Shown: in pieces, positions 1 through 10,244 of the stretch
Layout: each line of letters begins with the position of its first letter
Numbering within the stretch: position 1 is the stretch's first letter
DNA from: Vandiemenella viatica
Taxonomy: Eukaryota > Arthropoda > Insecta > Orthoptera > Morabidae
Length of the DNA: 64,000 bases
Direction: 5' to 3'
NCBI GenBank assembly: GCA_031002005.1
Contig: CM061921.1
Location: forward strand, 148,771,283 to 148,835,282
The notes under the pieces: generated by a model
What the model saw: the letters and a program-made list of their open reading frames with translations, nothing else
Database searches by the model: none
What the model was told of the DNA's origin: nothing
Program-made: the position numbers and the translations under genes

Positions 1-54
1 AACAGTGTACCCTGAATATGTAAATTCCGTAATTACCTACCACCATGGAGAACG

Positions 55-272
55 CTTTTGTTTTAACTGCTTAACGTCTTTAGAGACGGGAAAGGATGGG
101 GGGCAAGGAATGGGAAGAAATTCGGCCATGGCCTTTTGAAGAAAGCATCCCAGAATTTGCCTGGAGTGATTTGGGAAACCATGGAAAACCCAAATCTGGA
201 TGCCCGGACGGGGATTCGAACCGCGGTCCTCCCGAATGCGAGGCCAGAACGATTAACAACGCAGTGACTGAC
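55..272 (-). repeat. SINE A copy, tail variant 2
   Basis: This reverse-strand copy carries the tRNA-like head with the B box GGTTCGAATCC near 210-225, the body motif CCATGGTTTCCC, and GGCCATGGC near 125. The tail is the CCCGTCTCTAAAGACG variant, but the distal half of its usual hairpin is deleted. The A-rich end lies at the low-coordinate side. No clear target duplication was found. The family is described at 27900-28154. Confidence 0.85.
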
Positions 273-292
273 CAAGTATACTAGTCTTCTTA

Positions 293-670
293 ATGATCGA
301 GACTAGCAACGTCTGCGGCGAGGAGTCATTGTTGACAGAACAGCAACTCAATGTGGGACGTACGACAGACTTGTCCGAGTGGACAGTGCAGCGAAATTTG
401 GCGTTGATAGGATACGCCAGCAGAAGACCGACGCGACTGCCTCTGTTAACAAATCGCCATAGGTTGCAGCGCCTCGCCTGGACTCATGAACATGTCGGTT
501 GGATCCTAGACGACTAGAAAACGGTTGCGTGGTCAGCTGAGTCACGATTTGAGTTGGTAATAAATGATGATAGGGTTCGAGTGTAGCGTGTACCTTACAA
601 GGCCATGGACCCTTGTTGTCAGGAAGCAATGAGCAATCTGGTGGTGGCTCCGTCCTGATATGGGCTGTTT
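293..670 (+). pseudogene. Tc1-like transposase remnant
   Basis: A single forward frame reads like the middle of a Tc1-family transposase, the DDE enzyme that cuts and pastes its own element at TA sites. Recognisable segments, in order, are SEWTVQRNL, ALIGYASRRPTRLPLLT, HRLQRLAWTHEH and VAWSAESRFEL. The alignment ends at a diverged MVWGLF-like block near 655-665. In-frame stops replace tryptophans after the WILDD and RVRV segments (TGG to TAG twice), and a third stop lies near 655. The first catalytic aspartate, normally in the WSDESRF motif, is alanine here. The N-terminal half, the other two catalytic residues and both terminal repeats are missing. It is therefore a dead internal fragment with an unusually well-kept frame. 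The family call rests on recalled consensus, not on a search. Confidence 0.75.
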
Positions 671-807
671 GACCAAAGGAAAAAACGATGACGCAAAATT
701 TGAATGTTTTTATTGAAAGGAATGCCGTTTGACTTTAGTGGTGGAATGTAGCAAAAATACTCTTATTACTGTATGCCTTTCATTCAGAAGTAAGAATTAA
801 AATCCAC

Positions 808-1018
808 CAAGCGTGGGGGGTGAGCGGTAACGAATTTGGTAGGACGCAGGTTTGAATCCCCATCGGGACATCCGCAGTTTAGTTTTCCTTGGTTTAATGA
901 AATCACTGCAGGCGAATGTCGGGATGGTTCCTTCAAAATCGCCTCCCTTTCCACGTGTCCGGGCATTTCCCGCATCTAATGAACACGACGTCAACAAGGT
1001 GTAAAGTAATAAGAAAAA
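808..1018 (+). repeat. SINE A copy, tail variant 1, diverged
   Basis: The head (GGGGGGTGAGCGGTAACG), a degenerate B box (GGTTTGAATCCCC), the GGCGAATGTCGGGATGG body and the TCTAATGA...GACGTCAACAAGG tail are all readable. The copy is more diverged than those near 26 or 28 kb, so it is an older insertion. It ends in an AT-rich tail. Confidence 0.8.
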
Positions 1019-1734
1019 ATCCCCGGATTTACGCATTTTTGTCAAAATGAAACGGTAATAAAGCACATATCTGCGCGAAATGAGTAGATCTTTCGCGTGC
1101 ACATCAGCGAACTCCTGATTGCAGGATCTGAAATCAAGTCCGTTTTACCTTCCCATGTCTAATAGGGCAGCATTTTAACATGCTCAGCTAATCCGTCAAG
1201 ATAAAAAAATTTGGTACTATTTCACCTCCACTCCTACTTCGAAAGCTCTGTCCATAGTGTGGTTCTAGGAACGATGTTCTATTTGGTCTTACGAGTATTC
1301 GACTAGTACTCACTTCTTATCTAAACTTTATTTTAAGCTTTTACAATGCAATCGTAAGCTCAAGTGGAAGGACGATATACGACGAGTATGACAATTGAAA
1401 ACACCCATACACCTCTACCTTAGGCTGGACTCGAACTATCGACCTCAGTAAGCCTTTCCACAGTTACTTACGAACTAATTAATCACGTCTGTTCGTGAAA
1501 AGCGTAAGATATGTTCTCTATGGCAGTATTAATTTGTTCCTATATAACGAAATTTCGGAGACGGATTCACCTACATTATTAGAGAAAACCGCCTAAAAAC
1601 ATAATCAAAATTCCCCATCCAGCAGGCCAGAAATTACTGTCAGCTACATCTTGCGCAACCAAATTAGCGAAAAAATACCCTTTTTGCGACACTCTATGGT
1701 TAATTTCTCTTAAGGTTTCCATATGTCAGATGGC
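1019..1734. other. Unassigned intergenic stretch
   Basis: I see no supported gene. A B-box-like stretch on the reverse strand (GGTTCG-like, near 1425-1475) hints at an old tRNA-derived SINE head, but no body motif follows it. The rest is unique-looking and AT-rich. Confidence 0.4.
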
Positions 1735-2095
1735 CGTCCCGTTGGCTGAGTTGGTTGCGGCACCCGGTTGTTGTCCGGCATTGATACGAGTTTAGCTGGG
1801 TCGAACAGTGGCGGTGAGAAAAATGTTCATCAGTTCTTGGCCGATATGTTAAGAGAAATGGTGGTAGTGAACAATTCGTAATAATCAGATTGTGCGCCAA
1901 GGTCCTCGGTTAAATGCCAATCCTCTCCGCAGTGTGTATGGAGTGAGGACATACGGCACAGTTGGTGGTGATTCATCCGTCAGATGGGGACGTTAAGCCT
2001 TGCGGCTTGACGGTCCTGCTGTCTTTCAGAAGAGTAAGCCTGAATGGACCAGCACTGGATTATACCCTGCTTCATCTCTCATCTGTCACACTAAG
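1735..2095 (+). repeat. SINE D copy 1
   Basis: The element begins with CCCGTTGGCTGAGTTGGTTG, which resembles a tRNA A box, and continues through CTCCGCAGTGTGTATGG and GGTGATTCATCCGTC to GGGGACGTTAAGC. The same order of motifs occurs at 19848 and, interrupted, at 36245. This identifies a dispersed family of about 430 bp. The present copy stops short of the distal ACAACACACT segment and abuts Helitron sequence, so its 3' end is truncated or the two elements share a junction. Confidence 0.7.
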
Positions 2096-2215
2096 AGAAT
2101 CAATTTCCAACATGCAAATCTGGTTGTAGGCCATCTTCCGCAGTTGTTGGATAATAGATTATAAATCAAAATTCCGTCTGGAACAACTGTTGATGTTACT
2201 GTTTTCTTTATTTCC

Positions 2216-2262
2216 ATACGCGTTTCGCCCTTATGGTGTGGGGCATCGTTAGTGGAGCAAGG
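2216..2262 (-). ncRNA. Hammerhead-like motif, mutated core
   Basis: On the reverse strand the order is CTAACGA, TGCCCC, a loop, GGGC, GAAACGCG. It mirrors the motif at 2339-2386, but the invariant G of CUGANGA is replaced by A. It should therefore be inactive if it folds as a hammerhead. Confidence 0.5.
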
Positions 2263-2338
2263 GTGATGGTATTTACATGGCGATCTGGAACAGCACTTTA
2301 TGCATCTTACAGATCTTCTATTTCACAATTATAATTGT

Positions 2339-2386
2339 ACTCCACTGACGATGCCCCACACCATAAGGGCGAAACGCGTATGGAAA
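2339..2386 (+). ncRNA. Minimal type I hammerhead ribozyme motif
   Basis: The core is intact: CTGACGA at 2345-2351, a GCCC/GGGC stem II, and GAAACGCGTA at 2371-2380, where ACGCGT forms the short palindromic helix III and the final A is the cleavage-site base. TCCA at 2341-2344 and TGGA at 2381-2384 give a short stem I. This layout matches the minimal hammerheads reported from Penelope-like elements, which act best as dimers. A single U lies between the core and stem II, which is imperfect. Self-cleavage is inferred, not shown. Confidence 0.6.
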
Positions 2387-2439
2387 TAAAGAAAACAGTA
2401 ACATCAACAGTTGTTCCAGACGGAATTTTGATTTATAAT

Positions 2440-2643
2440 CTAATTTCCAACATATTTAAAAACAGAAAAACAAACGAATGTGCAGGGATGTGGGGGGAGG
2501 GGGTTAACTGAGGGCAGCTTTATTTCAGCTTGGTCTTTTCTTCTTTCTTCTGCATGAGCATCAGATTCTTTGGTTCTAATAACTTTAGCTGCTCTTGCTC
2601 TTCTACAGCTACACCTTAGGCCAGGTTTACGCCTGCGAGGCAT
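2440..2643 (-). pseudogene. Relic of a Helitron protein N-terminus
   Basis: The 67-codon frame starts MPRRRKPGLRCS and is rich in Arg, Ala and Glu (RRARAAKVIRTKESDAHAEE). It resembles the basic N-terminal leader of Helitron Rep/helicase proteins, where short ARR-x-ES-x-E segments repeat. No replication-initiator or helicase motif follows. The corresponding stretch of the 39.4-kb copy (from 40281) is frameshifted and has a stop after nine codons. It is probably a leftover of an autonomous ancestor. The assignment depends on position inside a Helitron plus composition, so it is tentative. Confidence 0.4.
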
Positions 2644-3574
2644 GTCAAAAAAGGAGAGAAAATAAACTGGTGTCAGATACTTTTAGGCAGACACAAGGTA
2701 ATAGTACAACGCAGAGCAAGTCGACATCTATACTAAATAATAAGATTTGTCTCTAAACGAAATTTAATGACAAATCATACACTAACAGACTGCGCGTGAA
2801 GCACAGGTTGAGCAACCGACGTAGCATTGCAGACTAACACAACTCATCCGTCTGTCTGTCACTATTCGATAAGTTCTCACAATTTTGTGACTAAAACTGT
2901 TATTCATACCGAACAAAATGTCCTGTCTCCTTCCTACAGATCTAAAGGGTATTTCCTTGTCAAATTCCATCAATATCGATACAGCCATTTAGTCGTCAAA
3001 ATGTAACAAAAGACAGACTTACTTCCGCATTTATAATATTATTAGTGCAGATCACACACATACTGACTGCGAAAGAAACAACGCCTGAGGGATCAATATA
3101 GCGTAAAAAAGTTTACACCTACAGCATTGTTAGACCCCCTACGATTAGCCACGCATTGCACCGCTAAATTTGTGGTATCTACAGTTTAACATGGAATCCG
3201 AACAACTGACCGTCCAGGCGTGGCTCATACGATCAAAACCATTCTTAAAAACCTTTGCTTCCACCGGGATTTGAACCGCATACCACGCTCCAAACATAAG
3301 TAGGTAAGCGCAATAACAACTGAGCTATCAAACCGCTATACAGGAAGGTACTACAGAGACTTACACAGTTACACATCCTACGCGTCTGTCCATCGCAGTT
3401 CAGTAATTTTTCAAAATTATATGACAATATGTATTATTTACTCAGAAAAAATTATGCTATGTCCATCCTAATGCCTAATAGCATCTCCTTGTCAAATTTT
3501 ATCACGATTCGTAACAAACAGACAGATAAACAGAGTTACTTTCACATTTATAATATTACTATAGATAATTTCAT

Positions 3575-3790
3575 TCTGGTTGCTCAGCGGATAAAGCGCT
3601 CGCTTTCAGACTTATAGGTGCCGGGTTCGAATCCTGGTGTGGGTAGATATATTTCTTTAGTATGCTCCGTGGCTGGGATACAACGTTAAACTGTTGATCC
3701 CTAAGGAAAAGAATTGACCATCCTACTTATGCATATGGGCTTAGTACTCCTACTTCCGGAGAACCCAACCAACATTCGAATTGTGGGACT
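3575..3790 (+). repeat. SINE C copy (tRNA-like head plus body)
   Basis: A tRNA-like head (GCTCAGCGGATAAAGCGC, then B box GGTTCGAATCC near 3625) is followed by CCGTGGCTGGGATACAACGTTAAACTG, which matches the body of the better-preserved SINE C copy at 11560. It could be mistaken for a tRNA gene. The attached body and diverged stems argue against that. Confidence 0.6.
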
Positions 3791-4504
3791 AAGTTTCCTA
3801 GTACACATATCTTCTTATTAGTACCCTCCATCCCGATTCGCACAATATAAGAAACACATATCTAAATGTAGTTGCCCCTCTTCTTCCTTTGTGCCTGTAG
3901 GTCTTTGGCCGGCGAATCTACTAAGGAGTTGGGCCCAAAGACAAACGTACGGAAGATACCTAAATTTAGCAACGTAAATGAGCAGCTCTACCGTGAGGGG
4001 GCAACGCTTCACGGGGACTCAGCTTCACGACTGGCCAGCTATTTTTGCTGGAGCTAATCTCAGGCGTCGGGTCCAACTGCTAGGTGACAGCCAAACGTCT
4101 CTGGGGTGACGTTGCGTAAGTACAAACATTCCGAGGTGTAGTCTGATTTGGAGAAAATAAAATAGGTAACCAGAAAATAGGTGAGAGTAATCATCATTAG
4201 AAACAAACACCCATTTGTTTTTTTCGACAAAAATAGCACGGTTAGGGCAAAATTTCTAATGGTTGCTTATCAAGAAAATCACAAATATTAAAAATGTGAC
4301 AAAATGATAAATTGGAAACTATCGCAAAAAATTTAATGTTTTCTCCTAGAATGCAAGAAACATACAAGTCTCGCCGAATCTCATATATTATTCCCAGATG
4401 GTGAATTTTCGTGACAAACCATTTTTCTTCCTTCATACAAAAAATGAGATAGAATTTTGAATGTTAAGTTCTCCGCTTCTGATAAATTGTTAACTGGGAA
4501 ATTA
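3791..4504. other. Unassigned stretch
   Basis: No repeat or gene was recognised. A moderately GC-rich block at 3880-4110 contrasts with the AT-rich sequence after 4140, but it contains no convincing coding frame. Confidence 0.4.
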
Positions 4505-4735
4505 ACATTGTGTTGTGTGTTTACGATACGACGTTTTGGCCCGTTGCCGGTTTGAGTCCGGACCAGTGCATGTGTTATGTCTATTAATGTCTCATCTATC
4601 CTGTGGTATCCGTAATTACTTGGAAACAATATACACTGGAGAAACCGAAAACACTTGATAATTCTTAATCACACTTGAGCTGGCTGTACGTCGCAAGAAG
4701 ACGAAAGCCATTAGAAAATAAAAATAAAAATTTTT
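4505..4735 (+). repeat. SINE B copy, diverged
   Basis: A degenerate B box (CCGGTTTGAGTCCGG) lies near 4547-4561. It is followed by GTGGTATCCG, GGAAACAATATACACTGG and the family's terminal block GAGCTGGCTGTACG...GAAAGCCATTAG at 4677-4715, ending in an A-rich tail. The complete copy at 15652 shows the same order. Confidence 0.65.
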
Positions 4736-4739
4736 GCAC

Positions 4740-5073
4740 TAGTTTTTTTTTTCTTTGATGCTTTAATACGGCACCGGCTACTCGATCATATCAATTAACT
4801 ACCTACCTATTTAATTATTATACTAAACACATTCAACAAATTTAAAAAACATGTGTCATTTTTTGCAATAATATATTTTTTCAAACAATTATTATTTAAA
4901 TACATTTAGCTTTTTAACACATTTTCTGTGAAACTGGTTACTTAAATACATCTCAAATACGCTGTCACTGATTTATTATCATAAAAAAATGCTGTGCATT
5001 GCTCCGAAGCAGCGGCTGATTCCGCAAAAAAACGTTAGCATCATACCGTATAACCTTACTAGCCCACGCTGTT
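4740..5073. other. AT-rich unassigned stretch
   Basis: This is very AT-rich sequence with homopolymer runs (a T run near 4743). I see nothing functional in it. Confidence 0.5.
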
Positions 5074-5084
5074 TATTTACAACC

Positions 5085-5303
5085 CTCTGGCCTCGCATTC
5101 GGGAGGACGGCGGTTCGAATCCCCGTCCGATCATCCAGATTTGGGTTTTCCATGGTTTCCCAAATCACTCCAGGCGAATGCCGGGATGCTTCCTTCAAAA
5201 GGCCGTGGCCGGATTCCTTTCCGTTCGTTGTCCCCAGTCCCATCCCGCCTCTAATGACCTCGACGTCGACGAGGCGTAAAGCCACAAGTAAAAAAAAGAT
5301 ATA
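5085..5303 (+). repeat. SINE A copy, tail variant 1, 5'-truncated, with 11-bp target duplications
   Basis: TATTTACAACC occurs at 5074-5084 and again at 5304-5314, bracketing the element exactly. The copy starts inside the tRNA-like head at CTCTGGCCTCGCATTCGGG, so it is 5'-truncated. The tail shows a textbook hairpin (CGCCTC pairing with GAGGCG) around GACGTCGAC. Confidence 0.9.
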
Positions 5304-5314
5304 TATTTACAACC

Positions 5315-7379
5315 AATAATCTCCAACTGACAGTTATACGTGGTGCTGTCTAGAGTGCGGCGCTTTCAAAATATTTTTGTTTTTGTTGAGGATAGACTCA
5401 TTCAAAAAGTAATTGATTGATCATATTTTCACCTCAAATATTGCGTAAAAAGAGGTTTTGTAATTTACGAAGGTGGTTTGACAAGTAACTTGGTTCTCAT
5501 GCTAATTGATAGTGGTCATAATCTTTGCTTTCAAGGTACCTATAAACTTTGGTCACAGGTTATCGTCGATGTGTAGTTTCTGAAATATTGTGTTTACTGT
5601 CCATAATGTTCCACTATTTTGTGTTATGCTTCACCTCAAAGTTCAATAATAAACATCGATTACAAATGAATCGTATATTTTATCATCCTACTTAAAATCA
5701 CCAATCTCGTTATTAAAGTTTTTTGCTTCATCGTAAATTATTCTCAAGGATAACCCAGAATTATAAATTATTTCATATCATTTGTATTTTCCTACACCCT
5801 TTCTCCGAAGATCAGAATTTCCGCTAGGGCTTATTAGTTACGTCTGTATTAGTTTGGAAAAATTGAGTGGCCGAAATATTAGATCCAGGTAAATATAATG
5901 ACAGTTATCTAATGATGAGAATAAACTGAAGTACAATAACTGAATGTTAAAGAATTATTTAAGAACTTGATTGCGTTTAGCTAAATTTTGTACTGTCTTA
6001 AGACAAACTGTATTTATAGTCATGTACGTAACCGCGTGCTAAATATTCCAGAGTCGATGGCAACGGCGCATTAGACGGTTCGGAAGTTCGCTTGGACAGC
6101 CAGGCAACATCCGGTGAACCCTGTTGCCAACCTCATTTAATATGGTCTCTGTTTCAAACTCAAAAATACTGTGATCTTGTAGTGTTTGTTGAGTGATTCT
6201 GAAAAATAGCAGTGACGGTGGAAAAATGAAAACAAAACCATTCAGTATGGTCCTTTTAACAGCATATAGTACAGAAATATATATGAGGTTTAGTTTACAT
6301 GAACAGATTTCGGTTTAAATTTTAACCTTGATTCAAACGGTACATTGTCACTTACTTTTAATTGTATATATTACAGATATGCAAAATTCTGAAGATGGTA
6401 TTGATTTCTCTCGCCAGGAGACAAAGTTTAATTCACTTTTTATAAATAGCGCAGTAAACTTTAAATTTATAACCGCAATTTCTGTAAATCCTAAATTCGT
6501 TTCTCTGTTATAACGAAAAATTGGGTAGCCGAGTGTTTGGGGACCGTAGTCAACGCCATGATGTTCGAATCAGCATGACGAGACATTATTAGGCGGATAA
6601 AGCTGGTGGTTTTTCTCTTGTAGTCATATGTATGCATTCGAACTTAATATGTAAAAGTGACAACAACAAGGTGCAATCAAGACTGTATCAGTTAAAATAT
6701 ACATGAACAAAAAGCGTTGAAATGTACACGGGTTCTATGTAAACTAAAATACTAAAATGTTGTGTCCTAAATTGCCTGGCACAGAGTTTCGATTTGCTTC
6801 GCCTCTGTTTAGGCTTAAAATCTCATCATCTGCACGTTTTAGGTTTCTTCCCGTTACTCATGGTTTTAGATATCTAGATCCTTCCATCTCATGTTGGGCA
6901 GTCTTACACTTGTGTACGGATGGTCTAAATTGATATGATGTTTTCTCGAGGCTATTGTTATACATGTAAACGACGTAAAGCTTACCAGAGGTAGGGGTCA
7001 GTTTATAAGCTATTCAAATTCAGGAGAAAATCGAAATTCGGACAGCCAGTTATCTTAATCACTTAACTGCTTTGGATCTGTATGATAAATGCGATAACTT
7101 GAGTAACACTTCACTGTGGTTCACGATAAATTTCAAAATTTAATTAAATTGTGAAGAAACTGTTTCGTGCTGTAAGGTGTGCTAAGCATTTATGAAAGTT
7201 TGCATAATTTGTAACTGATGTGCTACTCCCTCCGGCAGTGTGATATGCGATAGATCTAGTAACGGTCATTTGCGAAATTTCATTTTTGATTTCAGTACCT
7301 ACATCTGATTATGTGTGTATTCCTAAACAGTTTTCATATGGTTACGATATTGGCAAGAAACAGGTACGACTTTTATTGC
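5315..7379. other. Unassigned AT-rich stretch of about 2 kb
   Basis: No protein-coding homology was recognised. A GC-richer block at 6050-6130 is followed by AT-rich sequence with only short frames. At 6515-6600 the string GGTAGCCGAGTG and a B-box-like GTTCGAATCAG suggest a decayed tRNA-derived SINE head, but no body is attached. Confidence 0.4.
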
Positions 7380-7381
7380 TT

Positions 7382-7565
7382 ATGTCTTTCTCTTTTTCTC
7401 TATGTCGAGGTCATTAGAGGCGAGAAAGGACTGAAAGCAAGGAACGGGAAGTAATTCGGCAATGGCCTTTTGAATTAACCATCCCGGCATTGATTTTGGG
7501 AAACCACGGAAAACCGAAATTTGGACGGGGAATGGAAACCACGTCATCTTAAATGAAATCAATCA
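7382..7565 (-). repeat. SINE A copy, tail variant 1, diverged
   Basis: The tail motif (GTCGAGGTCATTAGAGGCG on the forward strand), GGCAATGGCCTTTTG, GGGAAACCACGG and a worn head near 7525-7550 identify the family. The head has lost its B box. Confidence 0.75.
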
Positions 7566-8879
7566 ACAAGGCAGAGAAAAATGAAATCTGGTGATTGCAA
7601 ACCATCACCAAGTATAATAAAATATATTTCTTAACTAATATTAGAAACTTATGAATTGCACTTACATTTTACCAGCGGAACGTTTTTGTATAACATTACC
7701 AACATAGAAACAAAATTAATCATATTTATGGACTCTCTCCCGTATTTGCCGAGGTTTGTTTGTTTAACTGACTGCAATGAACTGCTATCCTTTAGTTTTT
7801 CCTCGGCTGAGGAAGTACACAATACCAATATGCCCATTATTTTCCGGTGAAAGCGACTATTTAATAATTTAATGAAAATAAATCATTAATGATAAACCGG
7901 ACTCAATACAACTTCTTACTTATATCTGACCCATTCGAATTGCATTTACGCCAAATTTATCTTCGTTTCTTCTTATTTAGTGACGTTTTTATTCAGAAAC
8001 TCCAACATTTCGGACTTTGCAGTGTTTAGTTAGGTATTTTCTTCAGTTTTCTTCCTGTTAAAACTTGTTTCAGTTATTGCTTTGGTTCATGTGACAAAGA
8101 GATTACCGGAGATGATGGGAACATAATTATTACATATTCCTACACTAAAATACTTTGTACAGGAGAAAGTACAATGAGTTTCTCGTGAGAGAGATACCTT
8201 AAATTACATATAAACAAATTAAATTACTTGATAAATATTTATACGGGGCAATGTGTCTTTACACTTGGGTGCAGTGGTCATTAGCATTTATATCAGCAAG
8301 AGCATACTCTGACAATAGTTTTTTGGTTTACGTTACGATACCCGATAATATGTACCAAAAGTTAATAGTTATGGATAAAAGTTAATATTGTAGATTTTGA
8401 TCACATATTAAGGCCATCAGAAAGTGAACACAACTGTTGGCTCAAGACAAATACGCTCTGGTTCTAAAGCATATCGGCGACCAACACAAAAAAATCGCAA
8501 AATTTAAGCGCTTCGTCGACAGTTTAAGGATCCCTTTGATCCTAGAAGAGAAAGCGGGTCGGAACTGTTGATAAACAGACGCACGTGCTCAGCCACGGGT
8601 TATGGAAGGCGTAGTGTCGACGTCTTGGACCATTAGCGAACAAAAAACGTCGGCCTTCGCTCCCCTCCGTCAAAAACAGCTGGGAAGATGGTAACGCAAG
8701 CTGTGGGACCAGCTCCAATACCTGCCGTTTGTGAGAAGTTATACCATGGTGGATGCTGTAAAAATGAGGAGGAAAGCCGTGTGGTTGATTTGTTTTATTA
8801 TTATTATTATAATTACTCCGCGATTCACTAAAAGCGTGTGGCGGAGGATGCAATGCTCCTATCCAAAAAGCTAATGGTT
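7566..8879. other. Unassigned stretch
   Basis: AT-rich sequence without recognisable repeats covers 7566-8400. A GC-richer block at 8460-8780 has no coding homology that I can name. Confidence 0.4.
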
Positions 8880-8985
8880 TGGAAGGGATATGGGCTATTG
8901 TGAGGAACCATCCCAGCATTCGCCCGGAGCGATCCGAGAAAACCATGGTAAACCCAGATCAGGGTGGCTGGAGTGCTTATCGAAA
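8880..8985 (-). repeat. SINE A body fragment
   Basis: Only the central body survives (GGAACCATCCCAGCATTCGC, GGAGCGATCC, AACCATGGTAAACC). Head and tail are missing. Confidence 0.6.
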
Positions 8986-9006
8986 GCTACTCCTGTTGGG
9001 TTTTAA

Positions 9007-9690
9007 GTTTACTCGCCCCGTAAATCCTTTCTATACCATTCCCTAATCGCTCGTGGAAAAAATGATTATAGAAATGAATCGGTTCTGGCCCTGATTTCTC
9101 TTATCTTATTTTCGCGGTCATTCCGAGATATGAATGCTGCTGGTAGCAATCTGTCATTCCGAAATACGTCAGTCGTGAATTTTTCAATTAGCTTCTGTCG
9201 AGAGCAACGCCTTCGGTGTTCCAGGTCTTCCCAACCTAACTCCTTCAACATGGCACTTACGCTTTCCCTCAAACTATATATACCTGTCACGAATCTGGCG
9301 GCTCTTCTTTGGACCCCCTCTAATGCCTCCATTAACCCCTTTTGATGGGGACCCCATACAGAACAACAATATTCCAAGTGAGGACGCACTAGTGACTTGT
9401 ATGCAATCGATTTAACTTCCGGAGTGCATTATTTTAAATTACGACCTAGAAATCAGAGCATACGATTTGCTTTCCCAATTACATTCTCGATATGCTGATT
9501 CCACGACAAATTGTTACGAATTGTTACCCCTAGGTATTTAGCGGAATAAGGTAGGATGAATCCTACCTTATTACACCTATGTAAACAAGACGTTCTGCCT
9601 GATAATTCAAAACTGATATGTAAATATAAGTAATTTTTATGCTTCCTATATACAAGAAAAATTTCGTTATTTGTAAAAAAAACCATTATG
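9007..9690 (-). pseudogene. LINE reverse-transcriptase C-terminal region (jockey/CR1-like)
   Basis: Read on the reverse strand, the frame holds AKYLGVTIRNNLSWNQHIENVIGKANRML, then after a short break RPHLEYCCSVWGPHQKG, VQRRAARFVTGIYS, LKELGWEDLEHRRR and, past one stop, SFFPRAIREWYRKDL. This is the typical thumb and C-terminal order of ORF2 proteins of jockey/CR1-type non-LTR retrotransposons, which encode endonuclease and reverse transcriptase. The catalytic domain is absent. It is a 5'-truncated dead copy. A near-perfect 28-base palindrome at 9543-9570 lies inside it. Confidence 0.85.
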
Positions 9691-9960
9691 TTAAAATTTC
9701 ACAAATTACAGAAAAAATTGTACGCTGAAGATACCTCGACGAGAGGCGAAATGAGTCCGTCAAATAAATATTATCCAAAACAGTTGTACTGGCGTAATTA
9801 TTAAAGCATAATTATTAATTTAAAAAAACAATTGTGGAATAAATGGCCTACAACAATCACATATTAATTTAATAAGTTGCAATAATGAAGCAAAATATTA
9901 AAGAAAAATTTCGTTCTTTTTTGATTAATTTTTTATTACATTACTACAATAAAGTCACCA
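9691..9960. other. AT-rich spacer
   Basis: Runs of A and T dominate. I see no gene or named repeat. Confidence 0.4.
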
Positions 9961-10244
9961 AATGTAGAAGAAGAATTTTTTTTTATCTGTTGGATTAATT
10001 AAAAATAGACAAGGTTTATCAGAAGGAAGAAGAAACTTATTTGATAACATGAAATTAGTGGAGAATACAAAGCCGAAGAAAGCTAAAATGGTGAGAGAAA
10101 AATAAATAAAAAATGTTGGTAAAGGCAAGTGAATACGAAGCGAGAGGTCATCGGTTCGAATACCTTCTCGGTTGGAATTTTTATCCTTAAAACTGACATT
10201 AGCTTCTGGCAAAGTGTTGTTTAGTGGCCACAGCAAGTCGTAAA

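Larger units (their letters stand above)
2114..2441. mobile_element. Penelope-like hairpin insertion with two opposed hammerhead motifs
   Basis: The insert is flanked by identical 12-bp duplications, AATTTCCAACAT at 2102-2113 and 2442-2453. Two arms of about 100 bp (2157-2260 and 2341-2441) are near-perfect reverse complements around an 80-base spacer. Each arm holds a hammerhead-like core. On the low-coordinate side the reverse strand reads AACTGCGGAAGATGGCC just outside the arm, and the same string follows the hairpin at 58340. Penelope-like retroelements are known to carry minimal hammerheads in their terminal repeats, often in rearranged or inverted copies. No reverse transcriptase or GIY-YIG sequence is present, so this is a short terminal fragment. 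Confidence 0.7.
2096..3565 (-). mobile_element. Helitron, non-autonomous, 3'-truncated, split by a hairpin insertion
   Basis: Helitrons move by rolling-circle replication, start with TC and insert between A and T. Read on the reverse strand, this copy starts at 3565 with TCTATAGTAATATTATAAAT, preceded by A. It stays colinear with the complete Helitron at 39396-40657, including the TGTCTGT tract, the GATGAAATTTGACA-like block, a captured SINE C segment (about 3170-3345) and the MPRRR-type reading-frame start near 2643. The canonical 3' hairpin and CTRR end are absent. The copy fades at about 2096, where SINE D begins. A 328-bp segment (2114-2441) with perfect 12-bp flanking duplications was inserted into it later. 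Confidence 0.8.

Noticed and set aside
6050..6250. Possible first exon or promoter
   Set aside because: A GC-richer block precedes an ATG at 6226, but the frame is about 30 codons and no splice or family evidence was found.
8542..8946. 134-codon reverse frame
   Set aside because: It partly overlaps the SINE A fragment at 8880 and has low-complexity Asn/His content with no known domain.
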